Below are positions 37,132 through 60,489 of a DNA stretch of 64,000 nucleotides, in pieces (the first letter of the stretch is position 1; every line of letters starts with the position of its first letter). The stretch covers positions 592,768 through 656,767 of the forward strand of contig JABACO010000021.1 in the NCBI GenBank assembly GCA_013339895.1, read 5' to 3'. The notes below the pieces were generated by a model. The model worked only from the letters and a program-made list of their open reading frames with translations, made no database searches and was not told the origin of the DNA. The DNA is from Ephydatia muelleri (lineage: Eukaryota > Porifera > Demospongiae > Spongillida > Spongillidae). A program made the translations under genes and the position numbers.

Positions 37132-39204
37132 CACAGCGAGAAATCAATAATTGGACCAATATTGACGCATTATTGGATCAGGATGATATCATCCTTGGTA
37201 GGCAATATGGGTAACAGTATTGGTTCAATGATTTAGGGGAACATGACCCAAACATGTGTACGCAATATTGATACAACACTGATAAAGTGTTGATCCAACC
37301 ATGATAGCAGTCTTGTGCCAAGCATGATATACCAAAGTATTGGCCCAATGCTGTTATTACAATATTGGCCCAAGACCATATTACCTTTTAAGGCATCAAT
37401 ATTACCTCCTTTTTAGGCATTGAAATTTTATTTGAAACAATACAGATTGCATCACAATAAACTATTCTATTAAGTCCCTTGTTCTCTCTCCTTCTATTAG
37501 CACTGCGATCACCATATCCTCGAAGTAGCATACTCCACCAGAGCAATGGACGGATACTTTGCATCCACTCAACAGTCTCGATGGTCTGTGTACAACCCTG
37601 TGTTGGATAGCAGAAGCATTACCACCACATATGTTCACATACCTTGCAGTGTAACTGGTCGTTTGGAAAGCTGTATGACAAATCACCACCCTGGATATTT
37701 GCTAATACACACCATTATTAATTTAACTCACATCCAAGTCACAACGACAACAGCAAGTCAGTGTACTGGTGTTTGGATATCCAAAAGAGTTAGCCTGTGT
37801 GGATTCCACAAAAATAAATGATGTTCTCAAGTCATCACGTAGCCACACGCATCCAAGTCGCAAGACTCCATACCGGTAAATGACAACACCAAGCGCACTG
37901 GTGTTTTGATATCCAAAAGAGTTAGCCTGTGTGAATTCCACAAAATAAATTACGTTCTCAAGTCAACTCACGTAGCCACACCAGAGATATACCAATACCT
38001 CTGGTCAAACGAATCCAACTCAACGACAGCACCTCGTCCTCATGTAACCTGTCTATCTCCATCGCTTTCTCTTTTTCACCAATTCTCCATGGCACACCCA
38101 GATGCGCTCTAATAAGAGGTACAATATGAGAGAATTCCAATAATAACTTGGCATCTAAACACCACTAAAACGAAAAGGGACCGATACAATCACTCGCTTA
38201 CCAAAAGAATTAGCCTGTGTGAGTTCCACAAAATAAATTACGTTCTCAAGTCAACTCACGTAGCCACACCAGAGATATACCGGTACCTCTGGTCAAACGA
38301 ATCCAACTCAAAGACAACACCTCGTCCTCATGTAACCTGTCTATCTCCATCGCTTTCTCTTTTTCACCAATTCTCCACGGCACACCCAGATGCGCTCTAA
38401 TAAGAGGTACAACATGAGAGAAATCCAATAATAACTTGGCATCTAAATACCACTAAAACGAAAAGGGACCGATACAATCACTCGCTTACCGATTCACACA
38501 GAACAGCGCGATATAGTCACTAACAACAAATCCGTGAAACGACGGCTCCACGTCTAGAAGCTTCCAACAATTTTCACCGTGTGTAGAAGCTTTCACTAGA
38601 GACCATATCATTATGTACATAACGATGGCAGGGCATTCACTGACTTTACACACTTGCTGCTGACGGAGGAACGGCCGTCAAATTTTTAGGCATTCAAACA
38701 ATAATTATTAAAACAATACAGAATAATCGTGAACAAATACTTTTTTGTTAACTCCAACTTTCTTCTCTCTTTCTATTGGCACTGTAGTTACCATTTCCTC
38801 AAAGTGGCACCCTTCACTAAAGCAGTCGTGGACGAAGGACACGGCTTTTAACACTTTGCATCCTTCAACTGCTTCGATATATCGCGAAAGTACATGGGGC
38901 AGTCTGTATCATTGAATAAAGGTTCACCAATCCTGATGAACAAGGGCTCAAACATTTGTACAAAACAAACTGTCGATCCAACAGCCAATTTATTATCATT
39001 ATTGAAGCAATATTGATATCATGGTTTATGTAAAAATGATAGTCAGCTATTGTCCCAGGATTTTATCAACCTGTTCCATGTTGCTATATCAACATTGACG
39101 CAATGAAGATAATTTATCAGTATTGGGTCATGTTTTATATCATTATTGTACCAAGGTTTTTGCGTTTATCATCCTTGAGCCAAGATTGGTAAGGGTTGGC
39201 TGTG
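37132..39204. mobile_element. Non-autonomous DNA transposon with TA target duplication, present in haplotype B only
   Basis: A 2,073-bp insertion flanked by TA on both sides. The empty site in haplotype A (around 5,986-5,992) has a single TA in otherwise identical flanks. The ends are CACAGC...GCTGTG. Beyond the terminal six bases the inverted ends are only loosely alike, with shared strings such as AACATGACCCAA and repeated CAATATTG-type motifs. Roughly the first and last 300 bp are of this kind. No transposase was recognised. TA targeting suggests the Tc1/mariner superfamily or another TA-inserting group. The clean empty site implies recent insertion. Confidence 0.85.
37918..38493. repeat. 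288-bp tandem duplication inside the transposon
   Basis: Two near-identical units (37,918-38,205 and 38,206-38,493), each holding a 60-codon minus-strand open segment (HIVPLIRAHLGVPWRIGEKE in the first). A third, shorter relative starts near 37,785. The coding value of the open segments is doubtful. Confidence 0.85.
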
Positions 39205-39552
39205 TACATTATGTATTCATGCAATGTATAATATTAAAAAAAGAAAAAAAATTTAACCGCTACTTTATTACGAACTATGCGTATTTACATGCACACATTT
39301 TAAAAATACTTTAACGATTGTAGGATGTGTATTTCTGGTTGTAATTGCGGGATTCGGGGGTCGGAGCAACTGTAAAAAAGTGTTAAAACTCAATCTTGAA
39401 GTATTGTCGAGTCGGTTTGCACGTGATGCGAAATGAAATTTTTAATAAGAGGAAGCGTTTAATTACCACTTCAAATTCAATCCTAATTAACGGTTGATAT
39501 TACGGTATCATTTACATGTAAACCCTCAAGTGGAATTGCATGAGAGCATACT

Positions 39553-45893
<6,341 letters not shown>

Positions 45894-46269
45894 CACCTAG
45901 CTACCCTCCTCCACATGTGTGTCATCTTTGTCCTTGGCTGTCAGACTCTTTATGTAAATACTGGACTCAATGTATACATCGCCTTCAATTTTATAACTGC
46001 TTCTCGGTTCTTACAATCGCTTACTGTAATCATGATATCGTATGTTTGTTGCTCCCGCGTTGGCCAACTCCAATTTATTACTTGTAGACGTTTAATCAAT
46101 AACAAAGCAAAAGTGGATCAGGCTTCTTAATAATGTAACTTGTAAAAGAGAAACACTTTGGCATATATAACATGCATTACAGAAGCTGTTTCTAAATTTA
46201 GGCACAGATGGTGATACTAATTATCCGTAATTTGTGTAATTATTTCTCGCTTACTTGGCAGGGATCAAG

Positions 46270-46883
46270 ATGGCAGGGATAGCTAACGCCGTGAAAAGTA
46301 TGGGTTTACGTACGTTGGAGAAGCTGGCCCCCGTGATGAAAGTGAGGTCTCTCTTCAATATGCTTGCCAGAAAATTGAATTGCGTGCATTTGGCAGGAAT
46401 CCCAGTTTAGGGAGAGTGGCATGTTTGACTCCAGAAGAGTTTGTTGCAGCGGGGAACTATCTTGTGTACCAATGCCCTACTTGGAGCTGGTGAGCTGCAT
46501 GATGGCACATAACTGCTTAGATTCCGGTGTTCCTGTAGGGAAAGTGGAGTCCCTAGCCAAAGAAAGGAATACCTTCCCGCTGATAAGCAGTTTTTGGTCG
46601 AAAAACGGTACGGCGAGAAAAAGAAAACAGCTTGCATGCTTTGTGTTTTATGCAGAACACCCTCAATTGCTGGCAATACACACACACATCCTACACATAT
46701 ATGCATCACTACATTCACACACTCCACCCACTCCACACACTCCACAACACACTACCACACACTCCCACACATCCCTGCACTCCCTACACACCACACTCTC
46801 CACATACCCTACACACTAATCTATGTACACACCCTCCACCACTTTCTCCACACACACTATGTACACATATACTCCTCTCTACA

Positions 46884-46914
<31 letters not shown>

Positions 46915-48208
46915 CAGTGCCTTGCTACAGACGCTGTCATCAAGTGAGTGCAGTTTCAGACAGTGAAAAGGTCATTAAGTTTGACACAATGACGAAGAGG
47001 GTTGGGTTGACACCCCATGGAGGTAACCATGGCAACATGCTGTGTATGGTGTGCTGACTGTGTTGTGGTTTCAGTTGAGAGTGTGCAGGAGAAGTGCAGG
47101 AGATGGTGCTGGATGACAAGAAGGTGAGTTTTACTGATGTGGTCACTGCCATTACATCATCTTGTCTCCTCCAATAGACCGCGCTCCCTCTCCAGTCCCA
47201 GTTATTGGTTGGAACTGTTGATGAACAGACTTGGACTCAGACAATGATGAGCCTGTGATGAATATAGACAGTTCAAGGGGAAGACCCTGTAACTAGCCCT
47301 TACTAAAGTGATGTACCATTATGTCATCATTACATTACCTCACCTCAGGGCACCCTTGTGATGCCCAAGCCCAGTGCCCAGGCCCCTGCCAAGCATGAGG
47401 CACAGAGCATCCTTCAGACGAGGACTTACGACTTGAACATCACCTACGACAACTATTACCGCACACCCCGCCTCTGGTTGTTTGGTTACAATGAGAACAA
47501 GCAGCCTCTCTCCCCAGAGCAGATGTACGAGGATATCAGCCAGGTAGGTTGTGGTTTGTGCATATAGGGAGCCTGCATTCCTGAAGGCACAACTCTTGCT
47601 GCATGTGGTATTGTCTTATGGAGGGGAGGAGCTCGAGGGAAAGGGGAGTGGCCATAATTTCATGAAATGCCTTGCACTCCAAAAGGTTATATTCGTCACC
47701 TGTTAATTATTGTTTTCATGCAGGATCACCTGAACAAAACAGTGACCCTGGAGCCACCCCACCTTCCACCTCCACACCGAGCATCAGTGCACCCATGCAG
47801 GTGAGGTTGACGTGCATGTGTGTGTGTGTGTTGGTGCCACGGAGTGATTCACCTTTGCCCTGTGGTGTAGGCATGCCGAGGTCATGAAGAAGATCATGAC
47901 AATGATTGAGGAAGATGGCCGACAGCTGGAAGTGCATTCGTATCCTTACTAGGTACTTGATAGTCAGGCAGCGAGTCATAACTCGAGTAACAACCAAGTG
48001 TGATGGTGATCTAGCGTATCACTCTAACACGGGTACATGCATCAGGGTGTATGATGTAATGAGATGAACAACGCATCCTTGCCTAACTCAGTGTGCTTAT
48101 GTTCCTTGACATTCCAAGCTATCTGATGGTGTTCCTCAAGTTTGTGCAGGCTGTTATCCCACCATAGAGTACGACTTTACTCACCAGCTGTCTCTAACCA
48201 CAATGTGA
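46270..48208 (+). CDS. ATG3: Autophagy E2-like enzyme ATG3
   Basis: ATG3 transfers ATG8/LC3 to phosphatidylethanolamine in the cytosol at forming autophagosomes (family knowledge). The start [20 protein letters not shown] is at 46,270. Further exons carry [31 protein letters not shown] and [10 protein letters not shown] region with [17 protein letters not shown] is the acidic flexible part. Then come [18 protein letters not shown] and [20 protein letters not shown], and the catalytic cysteine in VHPC, split by an intron before [10 protein letters not shown]. The C-terminus is [20 protein letters not shown], stop TGA at 48,206-48,208. One extra T near 46,425 and another indel near 46,565 break the frame as written; with only one copy available, both are probably consensus errors. 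It converges with CANT1. Confidence 0.94.
46675..46918. repeat. CA/CACTCC-rich repeat in ATG3 intron
   Basis: Irregular CACACTCCACACACTC and (CA)n between the LVEKR exon and the VPCYRRCHQ exon. It contains no coding sequence. Confidence 0.9.
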
Positions 48209-48374
48209 TGTGAGGACTTGATGCCTCTTTAGTCTCTCCCAATGGGTTTTATGATTTTGTCGTGAATTTTTTTTTTTGTGTAAAAATGTGAATATAGGAG
48301 TGTGTTATACTAGACTGTGATTGTATTGTACTCTGTATTGTGATCCAAAGTTAGCTTTGCTTCTGTGTCAGAGC

Positions 48375-48380
48375 AATAAA
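48375..48380 (+). terminator. ATG3 polyadenylation signal AATAAA
   Basis: AATAAA about 170 bp after the ATG3 stop and only 38 bp before the CANT1 stop on the other strand, so the two 3'UTRs probably overlap. Confidence 0.7.
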
Positions 48381-48417
48381 CATAATACAGAAAAGAATGA
48401 TGTTTAATTAGCAGCAC

Positions 48418-49993
48418 TTAGATGAATTCAAGTCCTTCAAACCTTCACAGAGAGAACAAGAGTCATGGCACCACAAAGAGGTTCATATGGAATACATACT
48501 TGATGTTGCCAACCTTCTGTTCACTCATCCTTGTTTTCCTTGCAAGTCAAATGCCATGATGTCTTGGAGGCGTTAGGGAAACCACAAGCTGCACGCACCA
48601 CACCCATGCAACTGCTTGTCTGTCAAAACTCTTGTTGTTTTACTACTAACAGTGAGGGCAATGTGTTGCTAAAATGTTTTGCCCCTAAAGACACCACCTT
48701 GTTGTATTTGGTCTTTCTTCCAATCAAATTCAAATGCTTCACTTTTCTGCTTTACTTCTATCATTATCTGACGAAATTGTTTAAAATAGTAGCTTTCACT
48801 TGATATTTAAACCACTTGTGGGATGTCCAGAGTTGAATGTACAGGGGACACCCCCCCCCCCCCCCCCCCCCCCCCTTTACTGAAATCTGTGATGTAACAT
48901 TGGGAAGGATACATGATGCAATCTGACCCTTGTTCTCTTCCGACTTGAGCGCTAGGATAACTGAGTCCTGGGTACCTGGGAAGAACTTGAAAGAGCTAAA
49001 ACCATGATAGAGATTAAGAGGCTTAGCTGCAGGTCAAGGCCACTAACCACTGATGCTAAGCTAATTGCATGGCTACATGGCTTAGAGAAAGAGGATACAC
49101 CCATATGAGAAACTTTGAGATCCTTAAAGTCCTCATCAGCAGTGATCAAAATGTTTGTAGCTCTGTGCTCATCTTCAACATCATTGTAGCTGCACCAATG
49201 GGGAGTAGAGAACAAAGTGGTGGGAAACAGGAGGGAAAATGAAGGGTGTAGCCTGCATGGCATTTTGCCCCACCTCTCTTGACTGGCCCTTCGGGGCAGA
49301 AAGAACCAGCGCTTGTGCACGTTGCTCCAACAGCTGGACTCGTGGATTATGTAACTGACAGAAAATACACACATTAGGGTCATGTTAATTTAACCCTCTG
49401 CTGCCTCACCCTGGTGCCCCGATGCCCGCAGCTTGCTTCATGAGGAGGTACTTCTGTGCCCATGGTACGTGTGTCACATGTCCCCATGGACTGACCACTT
49501 TGACGTACTGGGGATGGTCATTGATGTACTCCTGTGCCAATGTAGAGTGTTTGCCTGTTACTACTCTATTGCATTGTGTCTCTAACGAAGAGTACACAAC
49601 ACACAGCACACAGCACAATACATGCATACCACACACACACACCACACACCATACATGCACATCACACACACCATACACCATACATGCACATCACACACAC
49701 CACACACACCATACATGCATGTATGGTGTGTGTGTGTGTGATGTGCATGTATGTGTGTGTGTGATGTGCATGTATGGTGTGTGTGGTGTGATGTATGGTG
49801 GTTGTGTGTGTGTGATGTGCATGTATGGTGTGTGTGGTGTGTGTGATGTGCATGTATGTGTGTGTGTGTGTGATGTGCATGTATGGTGTGTGGTGTGCAC
49901 CACACACACCATACACCACACACACCATACATGCACAGCACACAGCAAAACATGCACCACACACAAAATGCATTCACACACACACACACACCA

Positions 49994-50044
<51 letters not shown>

Positions 50045-51217
50045 ACACTGAATGCGCCTTAATCCCTGACCATGCAATGCGCTCACCCCACTTTGCGATG
50101 TCCATCTTTGCCTAGTCCTCCAACATACAGATTCTTGTCTTTGACGCTCATCCACTCTCCCTTGAAGCCCTTGTTCACGTCCCCAGGCCCATCCTCCAGG
50201 ATCACCCATGGGACAAGGTTGCGACCATCCACCACCTCAAACACTGCCAAATGCACAACATAATGACACATGTAGGTCCACACAGGCATTATTTGCGGTG
50301 GTAGTTGGGGATTGGGTTTTTTAAACCTTCGTGCAAGTTCACAGAATTGAACACCAACTGGTAGGGACTTATGTTGCATAGTCATATTAAAAAGCATTTA
50401 CTAGTTCTGCAAAATGAATTGGAAGGATCCTTTCTTTGTTAAACTGGTGCAAGAGTATGACCCTTGACCCCACTGACCTATCCCTGATCTGTCATCCACT
50501 GTGTACAGCCGTCCATTGAAGACAATCAGTTCAGAAAGCTCCACACCTCTGCCCTTCTCTGATATGTGAGAAACCAGCTTCGTCTGCAGGTTTAGAAATG
50601 TAAACGACGTTCAGAAGGGAGGTGCCTCGTTTACCTCTCGTTCCCACTCCACTGAGACTGTTCCGTCACCACGCAACGTGACGATGCCTGTTTTCAAGTA
50701 ACTGTTCCACGTGTTAGATTCTTGTGTGCTCTACAGTGGGAACGTTATGTCTACACGGCCCTGACTGCCATCCAAAATTCTACCTTTGAATTTTCGTCCA
50801 TATCGGCAACAATGGCAATTCTGTATTCTGTCCCCTTGGCGGTTACTGTACATGAACACGAAAGCACACGTGTGAGCGCGCGTGTGTGAGGTAGAGCGTT
50901 GTGACTATTAATTATCGTAACACCATCGTGCATAGACCGCTTCAAAAAGTTCATTTTAATTTACAACTGTCATATTCCACCACGAGAAACAAGTACATAT
51001 CGACAACTCTGCTAACCTTTGGGCGTACTGAGCGGGTAAGTTGAATTGTACACAAAAACACCGAGGCATCTTCGGCAATGTAGACGTTTATGTTATGGTC
51101 GCCCGAGCGACAAGGTAAGAGGTAGACCACCAGCACAACGACAAGAGTGAACAGTAGAGCATACAGGACGCGTTGCGACACTTTGGTTGGTCTCGTGAAC
51201 CCGCTATCGTCCTCCAT
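48418..51217 (-). CDS. CANT1: Soluble calcium-activated nucleotidase 1 (apyrase family)
   Basis: CANT1 is an ER/Golgi calcium-dependent nucleotidase preferring UDP and GDP, with a five-bladed propeller fold (family knowledge). The start [16 protein letters not shown] at 51,217 leads into a hydrophobic anchor ([19 protein letters not shown], about residues 17-35). Later exons encode [124 protein letters not shown] and [20 protein letters not shown]. The last two exons give IMAFDLQGK...SEQKVGNIK and FEGLEFI. A missing base in GGAAAACAAGG near 48,530 breaks the frame as written. One intron holds a 435-bp CA/TG block. Confidence 0.93.
48849..48876. repeat. Homopolymer C run in CANT1 intron
   Basis: About 28 consecutive C on the + strand, just after the exon ending ASCILPNV. 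The length is unlikely to be exact. Confidence 0.9.
49610..50045. repeat. CA / TG / CA compound repeat with palindromes in CANT1 intron
   Basis: CA-rich DNA turns into TG-rich DNA near 49,717 and back into CA-rich near 49,900. At the first switch there is a perfect palindrome around ACCATACATGCATGTATGGT (49,708-49,727). The CA and TG blocks could pair into long hairpins. Confidence 0.9.
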
Positions 51218-51278
51218 TCCTTGACCTATCAAGGTCGCCCGGGACCACCTAAACATCTCCTAGAATGACCGCCCCACG

Positions 51279-52278
51279 NNNNNNNNNNNNNNNNNNNNNN
51301 NNNNNNNNNNNNNNNNNNNNNNNNNNNNNNNNNNNNNNNNNNNNNNNNNNNNNNNNNNNNNNNNNNNNNNNNNNNNNNNNNNNNNNNNNNNNNNNNNNNN
51401 NNNNNNNNNNNNNNNNNNNNNNNNNNNNNNNNNNNNNNNNNNNNNNNNNNNNNNNNNNNNNNNNNNNNNNNNNNNNNNNNNNNNNNNNNNNNNNNNNNNN
51501 NNNNNNNNNNNNNNNNNNNNNNNNNNNNNNNNNNNNNNNNNNNNNNNNNNNNNNNNNNNNNNNNNNNNNNNNNNNNNNNNNNNNNNNNNNNNNNNNNNNN
51601 NNNNNNNNNNNNNNNNNNNNNNNNNNNNNNNNNNNNNNNNNNNNNNNNNNNNNNNNNNNNNNNNNNNNNNNNNNNNNNNNNNNNNNNNNNNNNNNNNNNN
51701 NNNNNNNNNNNNNNNNNNNNNNNNNNNNNNNNNNNNNNNNNNNNNNNNNNNNNNNNNNNNNNNNNNNNNNNNNNNNNNNNNNNNNNNNNNNNNNNNNNNN
51801 NNNNNNNNNNNNNNNNNNNNNNNNNNNNNNNNNNNNNNNNNNNNNNNNNNNNNNNNNNNNNNNNNNNNNNNNNNNNNNNNNNNNNNNNNNNNNNNNNNNN
51901 NNNNNNNNNNNNNNNNNNNNNNNNNNNNNNNNNNNNNNNNNNNNNNNNNNNNNNNNNNNNNNNNNNNNNNNNNNNNNNNNNNNNNNNNNNNNNNNNNNNN
52001 NNNNNNNNNNNNNNNNNNNNNNNNNNNNNNNNNNNNNNNNNNNNNNNNNNNNNNNNNNNNNNNNNNNNNNNNNNNNNNNNNNNNNNNNNNNNNNNNNNNN
52101 NNNNNNNNNNNNNNNNNNNNNNNNNNNNNNNNNNNNNNNNNNNNNNNNNNNNNNNNNNNNNNNNNNNNNNNNNNNNNNNNNNNNNNNNNNNNNNNNNNNN
52201 NNNNNNNNNNNNNNNNNNNNNNNNNNNNNNNNNNNNNNNNNNNNNNNNNNNNNNNNNNNNNNNNNNNNNNNNNNNNNN
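51279..52278. other. Assembly gap, 1000 N
   Basis: The second 1000-N placeholder. To its left is the 5' end of CANT1; to its right is exon 4 of kinase-b. The flanks need not be neighbours in the genome. Confidence 0.98.
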
Positions 52279-57956
<5,678 letters not shown>

Positions 57957-57995
57957 AACAGACACCCTCCGTGTGTGATTTATTTGTTAATTAAT

Positions 57996-58011
57996 AATAA
58001 AGCTTAATAAA
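57996..58011 (+). terminator. Kinase-b polyadenylation signals (two AATAAA)
   Basis: AATAAA at 57,996-58,001 and 58,006-58,011, about 40-50 bp after the stop. Confidence 0.75.
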
Positions 58012-58189
58012 TGTGGACATGTGTTTATTCCTTTTTACTTAATAAATGGATCTTTGCAATATCACTTGCAGACCTCATTAACATAAGAGTCCACTGCGTT
58101 GGAACCATATATTATTTGTAATTTGATTACAAATCTGTATGTGCACATTAGCTAGTTGCATTCTTCTCATCTTACAAAAATCAATGTAT
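58012..58189. other. Short AT-rich spacer between kinase-b and transposon DNA
   Basis: Nothing recognised. Confidence 0.5.
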
Positions 58190-58345
58190 ATATAGGTCAT
58201 GTATGGATGGTGCTTCTTCAAACCGGAAGTTGATTAAACTACACAAGGGTGCATCAGATGCAACTGAGGTTGTCTACAAGGTGTTTAATCCATTTGCTGA
58301 AGACAAGCGAAACCTTTACTTCATGTTGGATCCCCCTGGTAGATT
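58190..58345 (+). pseudogene. Fragment of P-type (THAP9-like) transposase, middle part of catalytic domain
   Basis: Reads CMDGASSNRKLIKLHKG, then VYKVFNPFAEDKRNLYFMLD and PP. This matches the P-element transposase segment with the second catalytic Asp (DGASxNR) and the start of the DPPHLIKT motif, which is then lost. A plausible acceptor (TATATATAG) precedes it. This is the very segment missing from the larger element at 58,750-62,366, but it lies upstream of it in the same orientation. It is either a scrambled part of that element or a remnant of a second one. Confidence 0.7.
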
Positions 58346-58749
58346 TGGTGTAAAAAAATGAATAATATACGGAGAACGAAAATCAGCCATTTTTTTAACT
58401 TGTGGGGGAGGATCCGCTGATCTAGACGAGCTGTTATCGTCTTGTTTGGTATATATAGGCTATTGTGTGCCCATCGCTTTCGTTTTGGCGCATAGCGTCC
58501 TTGTAACCCTCACAATCACATTTCCTATACCCTTTGTTTGTGGGGGAACCACGCCGTTGTGATACGGAACCGACTGGTTTTGGTACATTAGTTTGACAGT
58601 GCAGTGTTGGTTGTGTGCCCTTCGCATGTTTTTAAAGGCCAAACGTGTCTAATTTGTTTAGTGAATTGCTACAAAGGTGATGATGGGAGGAATAAAATTT
58701 AAACGCCGGAACATTAAGAACGCGGAAAGAAGCTATTCCTCGCAATCGT
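58346..58749. other. Unassigned spacer within the transposon cluster
   Basis: No coding sequence or repeat was recognised. It may hold the 5' end of the P-type element, but no terminal inverted repeat could be identified. Confidence 0.4.
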
Positions 58750-59370
58750 ATTAAGGTTACAGTTTCAGAAGGCTTAGCTTAATCTCAGCTTGTTCCAGAA
58801 TGTATGAGGTTGTTCCAGAGTCCCTACGTCCTGTGGAATCACTCCCTGTCTGTTTACCCATGTCTCTTTTAACAGCTGGTTTGGTAGAATCTTTGGATTC
58901 TTTATATAACAGGATAGCTAGAGTGACACTTCCTACATCATGGGTGGTTTTCAATTCAGATGGATCATCTATGTCCATATCCAAGCTAGTATCACAAGGT
59001 AGTGGCAAGGCAGCAACAATTGCAATGTCAGTGGTTGTTGACGTGGACATGCAGTGATGTATTCACACCTTGCATAATCCTGATAAGGATTTAGTAGCTG
59101 TTAGGTACCAGCAAATGCTTTCTCTACATGCTTATTCAGGTAATTGTGAACCATCAAGTAAATGCTCATTGTTAAATCAGACATACTTATGTAACCTTTT
59201 TTTTTATAGGTACATTCCCAGGATATTTGGACCAGTCACTAATTTCCAGCGGCACACCAACTATTCGGTACAATGACTGCTATGTCCTACTTAGCAGCAG
59301 TAATGCCCTCCATGTTCTAGCTATCGATCCACTGTACAATGGAAACTACGAAGGAGATCTGCTGATACCA
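58750..59370 (+). pseudogene. N-terminal region of P-type (THAP9-like) transposase
   Basis: Open segments read PTSWVVFNSDGSSMSISKLV, SVVVDVDMQ, then (after an in-frame TGA or short intron) CIHTLHNPDKDLVAVRYQ, and in a later exon ISSGTPTIRYNDCYVLLSSS. Layout and motifs resemble the region between the THAP finger and the catalytic core in sponge and cnidarian P-type transposases. No THAP zinc finger was found. It is continuous in direction with the core at 60,500. Confidence 0.5.
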
Positions 59371-60447
59371 TGGTCCATACTAACTATAGGTACTGCTGAT
59401 ACCATGGTCCATACTAACTATAGGTACTGCTGATACCATGGTCCATACTAACTATAGGTACTGCTGATAACATGGTCCATACTAACTATAGGTACTGCTG
59501 ATAACATGGTCCATACTAACTATAGGTACTGCTGATAACATGGTCCATACTAACTATAGGTACTGCTGATACCATGGTCCATACTAACTATAGGTACTGC
59601 TGATACCATGGTCCATACTAACTATAGGTACTGCTGATACCATGGTCCATACTAACTATAGGTACTGCTGATACCATGGTCCATACTAACTATAGGTACT
59701 GCTGATAACATGGTCCATACTAACTATAGGTACTGCTGATACCATGGTCCATACTAACTATAGGTACTGCTGATACCATGGTCCATACTAACTATAGGTA
59801 CTGCTGATACCATGGTCCATACTAACTATAGGTACTGCTGATACCATGGTCCATACTAACTATAGGTACTGCTGATAACATGGTCCATACTAACTATAGG
59901 TACTGCTGATAACATGGTCCATACTAACTATATAGGTACTGCTGATACCATGGTCCATACTAACTATAGGTACTGCTGATACCATGGTCCATACTAACTA
60001 TAGGTACTGCTGATACCATGGTCCATACTAACTATAGGTACTGCTGATACCATGGTCCATACTAACTATAGGTACTGCTGATACCATGGTCCATACTAAC
60101 TATAGGTACTGCTGATACCATGGTCCATACTAACTATAGGTACTGCTGATACCATGGTCCATACTAACTATAGGTACTGCTGATACCATGGTCCATACTA
60201 ACTATAGGTACTGCTGATACCATGGTCCATACTAACTATAGGTACTGCTGATAACATGGTCCATACTAACTATAGGTACTGCTGATACCATGGTCCATAC
60301 TAACTATAGGTACTGCTGATACCATGGTCCATACTAACTATAGGTACTGCTGATAACATGGTCCATACTAACTATAGGTACTGCTGATACCATGGTCCAT
60401 ACTAACTATAGGTACTGTTGATAACATGGTCCATACTAACTATAGGT
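59360..60447. repeat. 34-bp minisatellite, about 32 copies
   Basis: Unit GGTACTGCTGATACCATGGT + CCATACTAACTATA, nearly perfect, with a recurrent C/A variant (ATACCATGG or ATAACATGG). The array interrupts the transposase coding region. One unit translates as MVHTNYRYC, like the HTNYRYL segment expected at this point in related transposases. Each unit holds TACTAAC followed by TATAG. Confidence 0.97.
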
Positions 60448-60489
60448 ACGCGAGTGCATATAATAACTGAATGTGCATAATCTTGCATC

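Noticed and set aside
37546-37821. Short open frames in the TA-flanked transposon as a transposase
   Set aside because: No DDE/D motifs or helix-turn-helix were seen. The segments are short and lie in AT-rich repeat DNA.
49422-50209. Long Thr/His and Val/Cys frames in the CANT1 intron
   Set aside because: They are dinucleotide-repeat translations. Only the flanking CANT1 exon pieces are real.
51229-52278. Physical linkage of CANT1 and kinase-b across the second gap
   Set aside because: The gap is a 1000-N placeholder, and contig 1 shows kinase-b next to DKC1 instead. Linkage to CANT1 is probably a scaffolding artefact.
59360-60447. CRISPR-like array
   Set aside because: Units are head-to-tail with no unique spacers, and the context is animal DNA. 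It is a minisatellite.
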